A stretch of 12,530 nt of DNA from CAYGSN01 sp964352675 (lineage in GTDB: Bacteria > Pseudomonadota > Alphaproteobacteria > Micavibrionales > Micavibrionaceae). Positions 1 to 5,799 of the stretch are shown in pieces. The notes under the pieces are model-generated. The model did not search any database. It worked only from the letters and a program-made list of their open reading frames with translations, and was not told where the DNA came from. Within the stretch, counting starts at the first letter, position 1. Every line of letters starts with the position of its first letter. The DNA lies in assembly GCA_964352675.1 (NCBI GenBank), contig CAYGSN010000040.1:1-12530 (forward strand). The letters are read 5' to 3'. The translations under genes were made by a program, and so were the position numbers.

Positions 1-330
1 TACCATCCCCTGGAACATCGTCCAGATCAACAGTGACAAAAACATCATCGCCGATAACATCAAACCGTCCCCCGGCCTCAACGCCCGCCATATGTTCAAG
101 CCCCGGCGCATTATCAACAAAATCTGTAAGCTTGCCTTTGGTCGGATCTTTATCCAGCTTTGGGCCCTTTTGGCCAGAGCCACTGCCGCCACCCAAAGAA
201 ATTCCGGAACCACCGAGCAATCCGCCAATCGCGCCCATCGCGGCACCCTTGGCCTGGCTTTTCAACTTATCCTCAAACGCAGCCCCGGAGCCAACTTTAT
301 CATTCGGCCCAACGGTGATAGACGCCAGAT
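1..330 (-). repeat. Diverged duplicated segment, copy A (coding, shared by the paralogues)
   Basis: This stretch and 1887-2216 align at a constant offset of about 1886 bases. Blocks such as TTTATCCAGCTT, GGGCCCTTTTG and ACATCGTCCAGATCAA are shared exactly. It encodes the conserved block from the ITVG(P/A)ND motif through the glycine-rich segment to the DLDDVPGDG motif. The match is in the same coding frame and shows mostly third-position changes, so it reflects an old gene duplication kept under protein-level selection rather than a recent DNA repeat. Confidence 0.75.
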
Positions 331-1393
331 TAGATGGTGCAGGACATTCTGTTTTTGTCTCCTTCACAGACTTACACTGCGTTTCCTCGCATATTTTCAA
401 ACGCGCCATGACATCTGCAAGCTGTAGCTCAAGCTCCGCCCGCTCTTCCAGTTTTTCATCCAGCTTTTTCTTACGCCGATCAAGGGAACGCTGATGGCCG
501 CCCAGCTCATCGTAAAGCTGATCGCGCTTGCGCCCTGTTGCGGGAGTATAAGCCGTCTTGCTAAGACCTTCAATCTCCAGCCAAACAGCGTTGATCAATT
601 GACGTTCATAGACCAGGTCACGCTTTAACTCTGCAATCTGGCTACGCATCTTATTCAACTTGCTCCCCAGCGCATTATACTCATCAGCCAGATTTTGACA
701 GTCTTTACACATCACCTGCACAACGCGCACAGGCGGGTCCATAAACTCCTCAATCGGTGGCGCGCTCAAGGTGTCCGGGCGCTGAAAACTCTCCGGTATT
801 TCGGTGAGGTCTTTGGGATCATTCCCGAGGCTCCGCGGGCTGGTGAAGCTGATCCCCACATTGGGATGAAAATCAAAATCTTCGTTATAGTTGCTAATGC
901 TCTCGCCCGGCGCATCAAGATAACCCTGCCAGTCCCGGTAAGATTCTTCAGAGCTATCATCGCAGCATTTACACGGCGGGCCGCTATAATGCAAAATGTG
1001 ATATTCAGTGACCACGCCGCGGCGCATATCATCGCGGACTCTCTTTTCAACATCCGCGCTCCAGGGCATGGAACGAACCTCATAGCCGGGCGGATAACCG
1101 CGATCATCCTCGAACGCATCGGCATCAACGCGCCAAGTGATGTGCACCCAATCCGGGGTTGTCTCAATACATCCCAAACAGGGCGGCAAGCGATCAAACA
1201 GAGTAATCAAACGTTCCGGCAAGCCTTGGGCGCGCGCATTGTTTTTCTTACGCTCTATGGCCTCACGCGCCACATCTGGATTTTCGCAATAAAGCGGCGG
1301 GCAGAACGTGCAGCTATTGCCCGCATAGCCCGGGCTGGATAAACCACTTAAAACAACCAGAAAGAAAAAAACCAGAGTGATGAGATAGCGCAT
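1..1393 (-). CDS. Secreted cysteine-rich coiled-coil protein, paralogue of the next gene (partial, C-terminus off window)
   Basis: An open frame of 464 codons runs from the ATG at 1393 to the window edge without a stop, so the C-terminus is missing. The ATG has AGGATAAA about 9 nt upstream and lies 11 nt after the stop of the paralogue upstream, so the two are very probably one operon. Residues 1-24 form a signal peptide (hydrophobic core LVFFFLVVL, likely cleavage after GYA). The mature part has cysteine clusters at C28/C31/C36, C72/C75 and C141/C143/C144. A CxxC pair (C229/C232) and a CxxxC-type pair (C335/C340) bracket a long charged coiled coil (about 240-335). Next come a glycine-rich hydrophobic segment (about 383-403, AMGAIGGLLGGSG) and a KGPKLDKDPT linker, then a domain ending at the edge in VDLDDVPGDG. 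From about residue 358 onward it aligns with the paralogue. The N-terminal 220 residues have no counterpart there. I do not recognise the family. Secretion is inferred from the signal peptide, and periplasmic disulfides from the paired cysteines. Confidence 0.85.
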   Translation of the reverse strand, partial: MRYLITLVFFFLVVLSGLSSPGYAGNSCTFCPPLYCENPDVAREAIERKKNNARAQGLPERLITLFDRLPPCLGCIETTPDWVHITWRVDADAFEDDRGYPPGYEVRSMPWSADVEKRVRDDMRRGVVTEYHILHYSGPPCKCCDDSSEESYRDWQGYLDAPGESISNYNEDFDFHPNVGISFTSPRSLGNDPKDLTEIPESFQRPDTLSAPPIEEFMDPPVRVVQVMCKDCQNLADEYNALGSKLNKMRSQIAELKRDLVYERQLINAVWLEIEGLSKTAYTPATGRKRDQLYDELGGHQRSLDRRKKKLDEKLEERAELELQLADVMARLKICEETQCKSVKETKTECPAPSNLASITVGPNDKVGSGAAFEDKLKSQAKGAAMGAIGGLLGGSGISLGGGSGSGQKGPKLDKDPTKGKLTDFVDNAPGLEHMAGVEAGGRFDVIGDDVFVTVDLDDVPGDG

Positions 1394-1404
1394 AAAAATT
1401 TATC

Positions 1405-3099
1405 CTATTCTTCTGCCGCATCAAGAATTTGCGGAGTCACCAGAATCTGAAGGTTTTTCTTTGGCAAACTATCGCGCCCTCTAAACAACTCCCCCATCAT
1501 CGGAATATCGCCCAAAAGCGGTATAGTGGTAACCGGATCTTTCTTCGGCTCTGTAACATGCGTCACAAGACGCAGCGGACACGGCCCGCCCAACACCTCA
1601 TCAGGAATATCGTATACTGTACCCAGGCGCTTCACGCCCTTCACCGCGGTTTCAAAACCGAGCATATGCCAGATGCTGTTCTCGATCCCCTTCTCACCGG
1701 CAAAGCGTAGAGCAAATGTGCCCAGCTCATTCCGGCCGTAAGTAATCTCTTCGCCCTCATCATGATAAACATGCTCCCCATCAACGTAACGGTCCTCCGT
1801 CCACCAGACCGTCAGCTTCCAATCCTGATACAGCTCAAAAATCAGATAACGCACAGGGCGGTAAATATGCCCTTCGGAATCCTCAATCCATTGCGCGTGG
1901 AACGTGCCGTCACCGGGCACATCGTCCAGATCAAAACTCACGACCAGCTGCCCGTCGCCATTAAATCCGCCGCGCACGCCGAAATCCACACCGCCAAAAG
2001 AGCCTTCGTTAAAGCGGCTTCCCGCTGTCGGGTCTTTATCCAGCTTCGGGCCCTTTTGCCCGGAGCCTCCACCCCCCAAAGACACACCGGACCCGCCCAG
2101 CAAACCGCCAATAGCCCCCATAGCCATACCTTTGGCCTGATCCTTCACTGCGTTTTCAAACTGCGCACCGCTGCCAACCTGATCATTTGCCCCAACCGTA
2201 ATGGCTTTGTAACCGCTCTTCGGCGCCGCGCAGGCTGTTTTTTTGTTGCAGGTCTTGATGCAGTCATTATAAAGCTTCAGCGTTTTCTTGTAATGGTCTT
2301 CCAGACGGTAAATTTCAGCCTGCAGCGTGCTGGCCATTTTCCCGTCCTCGTATTCATTGGCCAGATCTTTTTCCAACCGTTTGCGATGCGCCATCTCGAT
2401 CTCACGAATTTTAATCTCATGCGGGATGCGTTCATTCAGCTCCTTGGCCAGCTTTTCACATTTCCAGCACACACTATCGAATGGGCCCTTCCACCATTTC
2501 GGCGGGGTGTATTCGTAAGTATCGTCAACACCCTTGGGATCAGTGCCTTTAATCTCCGGCTGTCCGCCGATTTTAATCTTGGTTGTTTTGCCGCCGGTGC
2601 ATTGCTTTTCACAGTCTGCAATCAGTTCACGCAGCCGCTGCGCCCGGTTCTCGGCAATTTTAACATTTGCCTCAGACCAATCCCGAGAACTTTTATCTTT
2701 CTCCGCGCGCTCCAAAATCTCACCAATCCGAATACCCGCTGCGCCTAACTCACCTCCCTCTCTGACATTGGATTGGTCTTTAAAAAGTTCGACATAGTTC
2801 TCGTCTTGATTGCTTTGCATCTCACGATAAAGCTTCACAAGATAGCGGCGGCGTAGAACTTCCTGCATCGCGAAATTATATTCCATCACCAAGTACTTGC
2901 AGGGCTCACAATCGCTTTGAACATCTTTCCACATCACTTGCTGGATTTTCTTATGAGGGAGCTTTTCACCAGAAACTTCATACCAGCCCTGATGATTGAT
3001 ATCGCTGGTGCTCTTGGCATGCGCTGCCACAGGCAATATCAGCATAAAACAGCCCATAATGAATGTAAAAATGGAAAATAAAGTAACGACGCGACCCAT
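1405..3099 (-). CDS. Secreted coiled-coil protein with two CxxC modules and a secretin-like C-terminal tail
   Basis: 564 residues, starting at an ATG with GGGGGA 8 nt upstream. Residues 1-28 are a signal peptide (MGRVVTLFSIFTFI..., likely cleavage after AHA). Two copies of a module follow, each a CxxC, a charged coiled coil and a CxxxC: C64/C67 to C163/C167, and C211/C214 to C280/C284. A glycine-zipper-like segment sits at about 325-345 (AMGAIGGLLGGSG) and a KGPKLDKDPT linker at 349-358. A beta-rich, tryptophan-containing domain covers about 365-505. The last 40 residues contain IPLLGDIPMMGELFR (526-540), then a gap, then NLQILVTPQIL (549-559). That is the pattern found at the very end of secretin family (GspD/PilQ type) proteins: PxLGDIPxLGxLFR, then a strand ending in TPxI. 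The rest of the secretin barrel and N domains are not apparent. I therefore infer an envelope protein, perhaps associated with an outer-membrane assembly, but do not assign a function. Confidence 0.85.
   Translation of the reverse strand: MGRVVTLFSIFTFIMGCFMLILPVAAHAKSTSDINHQGWYEVSGEKLPHKKIQQVMWKDVQSDCEPCKYLVMEYNFAMQEVLRRRYLVKLYREMQSNQDENYVELFKDQSNVREGGELGAAGIRIGEILERAEKDKSSRDWSEANVKIAENRAQRLRELIADCEKQCTGGKTTKIKIGGQPEIKGTDPKGVDDTYEYTPPKWWKGPFDSVCWKCEKLAKELNERIPHEIKIREIEMAHRKRLEKDLANEYEDGKMASTLQAEIYRLEDHYKKTLKLYNDCIKTCNKKTACAAPKSGYKAITVGANDQVGSGAQFENAVKDQAKGMAMGAIGGLLGGSGVSLGGGGSGQKGPKLDKDPTAGSRFNEGSFGGVDFGVRGGFNGDGQLVVSFDLDDVPGDGTFHAQWIEDSEGHIYRPVRYLIFELYQDWKLTVWWTEDRYVDGEHVYHDEGEEITYGRNELGTFALRFAGEKGIENSIWHMLGFETAVKGVKRLGTVYDIPDEVLGGPCPLRLVTHVTEPKKDPVTTIPLLGDIPMMGELFRGRDSLPKKNLQILVTPQILDAAEE
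1887..2216 (-). repeat. Diverged duplicated segment, copy B
   Basis: This is the counterpart of the segment at the left edge of the window, lying inside the complete paralogue (about residues 295-400). Between the shared KDPT linker and the VDLDDVPGDG/FDLDDVPGDG motif the two proteins have diverged more, although the length is kept almost unchanged. Confidence 0.75.
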
Positions 3100-3169
3100 G
3101 CGTAAATCCCCCGATATTGTGTTTGGATAAAACCACTAAACACCCGCAAAGCTAAAAAAGCAACCATGA

Positions 3170-3199
3170 TTGACTCTTGCGCCTTCTATCTAATATGCT
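3170..3199 (+). promoter_or_regulatory. Candidate promoter of the thiamine operon
   Basis: TTGACT (3170-3175) is a 5/6 match to a -35 box. Possible -10 boxes are TAATAT (3191-3196, spacer 15) or TATGCT (3194-3199, spacer 18). Neither spacing is ideal. It lies 12-20 nt upstream of the TPP aptamer, which is where the transcript must begin. Assigned from position and partial consensus only. Confidence 0.45.
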
Positions 3200-3210
3200 G
3201 CAGCTGATTA

Positions 3211-3312
3211 CTCACCGGAGGTGTTCTGCGCAGCCCATCACTAAAGCGCAGTTCTGAGATTATACTCCTGGAACCTGATCCGGATAATGCCGGCGTAAAA
3301 AGGAAGCGTGAG
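3211..3312 (+). promoter_or_regulatory. TPP riboswitch (THI element)
   Basis: The conserved TPP aptamer blocks are present in order: GGAGGTG at 3217-3223, a P3 hairpin TGCGC/GCGCA around 3226-3250, the invariant CTGAGA at 3254-3259, then ACCTGATCCGGATAATGCCG with CCGG/CCGG forming P5, and GCGTAAAAAGGAAG. GGAG and CTCC close P2, and CTCAC (3211-3215) can pair with GTGAG (3308-3312) as P1. The putative ribosome-binding sequence AGGAAG (3301-3306) lies on the 3' side of the aptamer just inside P1. No terminator hairpin with a U-tract appears before the ATG at 3319. The likely mechanism is therefore translational: TPP binding would mask the AGGAAG of thiO. The mechanism is inferred; the aptamer identity is clear. 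Confidence 0.95.
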
Positions 3313-3318
3313 CACAAA

Positions 3319-4371
3319 ATGAGCAACAAAATACACCAGGACATTGCAATTGTGGGGGCTGGCATTATAGGCTTGATGAGCGCCCTTTACCTGCGCCGTG
3401 CCGGGCATGTGGTAACGCTGTACGACCCCGCTGGCTTCCCTGCCAAAAACGCCAGCGCCAGTGCCAAGGCCGGCGGCATGCTCGCGCCCTATAGCGAGAT
3501 TGAGCATATGAGCCCCGCCTGGATCAAGGCCGGACTGGCCGGGATTAAAGCCTGGCAGGCGCTCGACCTGCCGAACATTGGCCTGCAGCAAAGGGGCAGC
3601 CTCCTGCTTGCCCACGGGCCGGACCGTTACATGCTGGAGCGGTTTCGCAGCCACCTGCCCCCAGCGCTGCAAGAGCTTCAGGACACAGCGACCTTAGAGC
3701 CCGTACTCAAAGACCGCTTCCCCCACGCCCTGCACCTGACCGGTGAGGCCCACCTCAACCCCGTTACCACCCTGCTTGAATTATGCAAAATTAATAAAGA
3801 AGAAGGCGTGCAGTTTAACGAGGCGCAAGCAGAGCCGCCCATACTGTCCCAAAAATTCGACACCGTCATCGATTGCCGTGGCATGGGCGCTGCAAAGAAC
3901 GATCCGGACCTGCGCGGCGTGAAGGGCGAAATCGCGACGCTGCGCAATGAGGAGTTTACGCTCACCCGCCCGGTGCGCCTGATGCATCCGCGTTACCCGC
4001 TTTATATCGTGCCGCGTGGTGATGGCATCTTCACCATCGGCGCCACGCAGATTGAAAGCGCCGATAGCGCGAACGTTAATCTACGCTCCGGGCTGGAGCT
4101 GCTCAGCGCTGCCTACAGCCTGCACCCCAGCTTTGGCGATTCCGAAATTCTGGACATCACCAGCGGTATCCGCCCGGCCTACCCCGATAATCTGCCGCGC
4201 ATAAAAACCCGCGATAATATCATCAGCGCCAATGGCCTGTTCCGCCACGGCTACCTCCTCGCCCCCCTCATGGCAGATTGCATAACGGCGTACGTTTCCG
4301 GCAAAACAACCGCATTCTCACCTCTATTTACAGGAGATAGCAATGAAGCTCATCATCAACGGGCAGCCTAA
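3319..4371 (+). CDS. thiO: Glycine oxidase ThiO, thiamine thiazole pathway
   Basis: 350 residues, the normal length for ThiO-type FAD-dependent oxidases of the DAO family. ThiO oxidises glycine to dehydroglycine (iminoacetate), the C-N donor for thiazole synthesis by ThiG. The dinucleotide-binding motif IAIVGAGIIGLMSALYL occupies residues 9-25, followed by the acidic residue of the second strand (LYDP). The AGGMLAPYSE motif near residues 51-60 is characteristic of ThiO. The C-terminal region carries ITSGIRPAYPDNLPRI and NGLFRHGYLLAPLMA, the FAD-binding and substrate-side end seen in the family. It is the first gene after the TPP riboswitch, and its ATG sits 12 nt after AGGAAG. Its last 29 bases overlap the next gene in another frame. 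Role assignment rests on the motifs and the operon. Confidence 0.95.
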   Translation: MSNKIHQDIAIVGAGIIGLMSALYLRRAGHVVTLYDPAGFPAKNASASAKAGGMLAPYSEIEHMSPAWIKAGLAGIKAWQALDLPNIGLQQRGSLLLAHGPDRYMLERFRSHLPPALQELQDTATLEPVLKDRFPHALHLTGEAHLNPVTTLLELCKINKEEGVQFNEAQAEPPILSQKFDTVIDCRGMGAAKNDPDLRGVKGEIATLRNEEFTLTRPVRLMHPRYPLYIVPRGDGIFTIGATQIESADSANVNLRSGLELLSAAYSLHPSFGDSEILDITSGIRPAYPDNLPRIKTRDNIISANGLFRHGYLLAPLMADCITAYVSGKTTAFSPLFTGDSNEAHHQRAA

Positions 4372-4543
4372 GACCTTCACCGCACCCGCCACCATCGCCA
4401 GCGTGCTGCAGGCCGAGGGCATGGGCGATATGAAGCTCGCCATCGCGCTCAACGGCACGTTCGTACCCAAAGCGCAGCACGCCGATACCGCGCTCAACGA
4501 CAATGACGAAATCGAAATCGTCGCACCGATGCAGGGGGGATAA
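4343..4543 (+). CDS. thiS: Sulfur-carrier protein ThiS
   Basis: 66 residues with the ubiquitin-like ThiS fold signature MKLIINGQ...(T)..., ...ALNGTFVPK... and ...DNDEIEIVAPMQGG at the end. The C-terminal Gly-Gly (residues 65-66) is adenylated by the ThiF-type enzyme and converted to a thiocarboxylate that supplies sulfur to ThiG. The start is supported by AGGAGA at 4332-4337, 5 nt before the ATG and inside the thiO coding sequence. The gene overlaps the end of thiO by 29 nt, which suggests translational coupling. The two terminal glycine codons GGG GGA also create the Shine-Dalgarno sequence of the following acetyltransferase gene, 6 nt before its ATG. Confidence 0.96.
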   Translation: MKLIINGQPKTFTAPATIASVLQAEGMGDMKLAIALNGTFVPKAQHADTALNDNDEIEIVAPMQGG

Positions 4544-4546
4544 AAC

Positions 4547-5011
4547 ATGGAATGTATCATTAGAATTGCAACCGAAGACGATATTAATGCCATTGCCCAA
4601 AATGTTGTAACAATGGCTATGGAAGGCTCAAATAAAGAATTATCACCCGATACCGTCCATAAGGGCGTCACCTCTTTATTTAAAAAGCCGGAATTGGGGT
4701 TTTATATTGTTGCAGAGATAGGCAATAAAAACGTCGGCTCCCTCGTCGTTTTAAATGAATGGAGTGACTGGAATAACGGAATCCGGTGGTGGATACACAG
4801 CGTATACGTATCGAAAAATCATCGACAACAGGGCATTTACAAAAAAATGTATGAATTTGTAAAAAACAAAGCTCAAAACTCGGATGCTATCATCGCATTA
4901 AATCTCTCCGTCAACGTCAACAATCGAAAAGCCCAGGCCGCTTATGAGCGTGTCGGCATGAGCAAAATCGATGACATTATTTACACAGCAAATGATATAG
5001 CCAAAAAATGA
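4547..5011 (+). CDS. GNAT-family N-acetyltransferase embedded in the thiazole operon
   Basis: 154 residues with a GNAT domain spanning nearly the whole protein. The acetyl-CoA pyrophosphate-binding motif A is HRQQGIYKKMYEFV (92-105), after the beta-4 strand IHSVYVSK (83-90). The final G/A of the usual RxxGxG/A is replaced by Tyr98. Motif B-like NLSVNVNNRKAQAAYERVGM occupies 119-138. The substrate cannot be predicted. The gene starts 3 nt after thiS and its stop overlaps the thiG start as ATGA, so it is translated as part of the operon. Its base composition differs sharply from its neighbours: about 37-40% GC in two lines counted by eye, against about 68% in a thiG line. This suggests a later arrival. 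It could be a resistance or metabolite-modifying enzyme that only hitch-hikes, or one acting on a thiamine intermediate. Both are guesses. Confidence 0.88.
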   Translation: MECIIRIATEDDINAIAQNVVTMAMEGSNKELSPDTVHKGVTSLFKKPELGFYIVAEIGNKNVGSLVVLNEWSDWNNGIRWWIHSVYVSKNHRQQGIYKKMYEFVKNKAQNSDAIIALNLSVNVNNRKAQAAYERVGMSKIDDIIYTANDIAKK

Positions 5012-5796
5012 CCAAACCACTCCACATCGCAGGTACCATCTTACAATCGCGCCTGTTCCTCGGCACGGCGGGGTATCCGTCGCCGGAGATGTTGCGCCGC
5101 GCGATTGAGTCGGCCCGGCCCGGCCTGCTCACCGTATCGCTACGGCGCGAATCGAAAGCGGGTAAGGGCCAGAAATTCTGGGATATCATTCGCGGCTTTA
5201 ACATTCCTGTCCTGCCAAACACCGCAGGTTGCTACGGCGTCGATGAAGCCATCACCACCGCCGAGATGGCGCGCGAGGTTTTTGAAACCAACTGGATCAA
5301 GCTGGAGGTGCTGGGTGATGACTATACGCTACAGCCCGAACCGTTTCGTTTGCTGGAGGCCACGGAAAAGCTGAGCAAGCGCGGCTTTACCGTCTTTCCG
5401 TACATGACCGATGATCTGGTTCTGGCGCAGCGGCTGGTCGATGCGGGCTGTGAAATCCTCATGCCCTGGGGCGCGCCGATCGGCTCCGGCCGTGGGCTGA
5501 ACAACCTTTATGCGCTTAAATTATTGCGCGAGCGTTTCCCCAAACAAACCCTTGTAGTCGATGCCGGTATCGGCGCGCCGTCCCATGCGGCGGCAGCGAT
5601 GGAGCTCGGCTATGATGCGGTGCTGCTCAACACCGCCGTGGCCAAGGCCACCGATCCGGCCGCCATGGCCGGTGCCTTTGCCAAAGCCATCGAGGCGGGC
5701 CGCGAGGGCTATCTCGCCGGACTGATCGCGCAGCAGGACCACGGCACCCCGTCGACACCTTTGCTCGATAAACCCTTTTGGCATCAAGAGAACTAA
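5008..5796 (+). CDS. thiG: Thiazole synthase ThiG
   Basis: 262 residues, the usual length for this (beta/alpha)8 enzyme. ThiG condenses 1-deoxy-D-xylulose 5-phosphate, dehydroglycine and ThiS thiocarboxylate into the thiazole phosphate moiety. The catalytic lysine that forms a Schiff base with the sugar is Lys98 in WIKLEVLGD (96-104). Other hallmarks are PNTAGCY near 70-76, the MPWGAPIGSG phosphate-binding loop in the second half, and LVVDAGIGAPSHAAAAMELGYDAVLLNTAVA near the end. The ATG overlaps the stop of the acetyltransferase gene by 4 nt, and 3 nt separate thiG from the ThiF-type gene. No thiC, thiD or thiE is in the window, so the pyrimidine half and coupling genes must be elsewhere. 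Confidence 0.97.
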   Translation: MTKPLHIAGTILQSRLFLGTAGYPSPEMLRRAIESARPGLLTVSLRRESKAGKGQKFWDIIRGFNIPVLPNTAGCYGVDEAITTAEMAREVFETNWIKLEVLGDDYTLQPEPFRLLEATEKLSKRGFTVFPYMTDDLVLAQRLVDAGCEILMPWGAPIGSGRGLNNLYALKLLRERFPKQTLVVDAGIGAPSHAAAAMELGYDAVLLNTAVAKATDPAAMAGAFAKAIEAGREGYLAGLIAQQDHGTPSTPLLDKPFWHQEN

Positions 5797-5799
5797 CCC

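Noticed and set aside
695..2748. Long plus-strand open frames (215 and 328 residues) opposite the paralogue pair
   Set aside because: They mirror the codon structure of the minus-strand genes, have no ribosome-binding sites, and their products are low-information. The minus-strand proteins have signal peptides and conserved paralogous blocks.
1338..3140. Similar sequence GGATAAA(A)CCACT(T)AAA at 1338 and 3125
   Set aside because: It is 15 bases with indels, one copy inside the signal-peptide coding region of a gene and one in an intergenic region; this is compatible with chance.
3241..3965. Minus-strand frames opposite thiO and the riboswitch
   Set aside because: They are antisense to the TPP aptamer and to ThiO and have no start signals.
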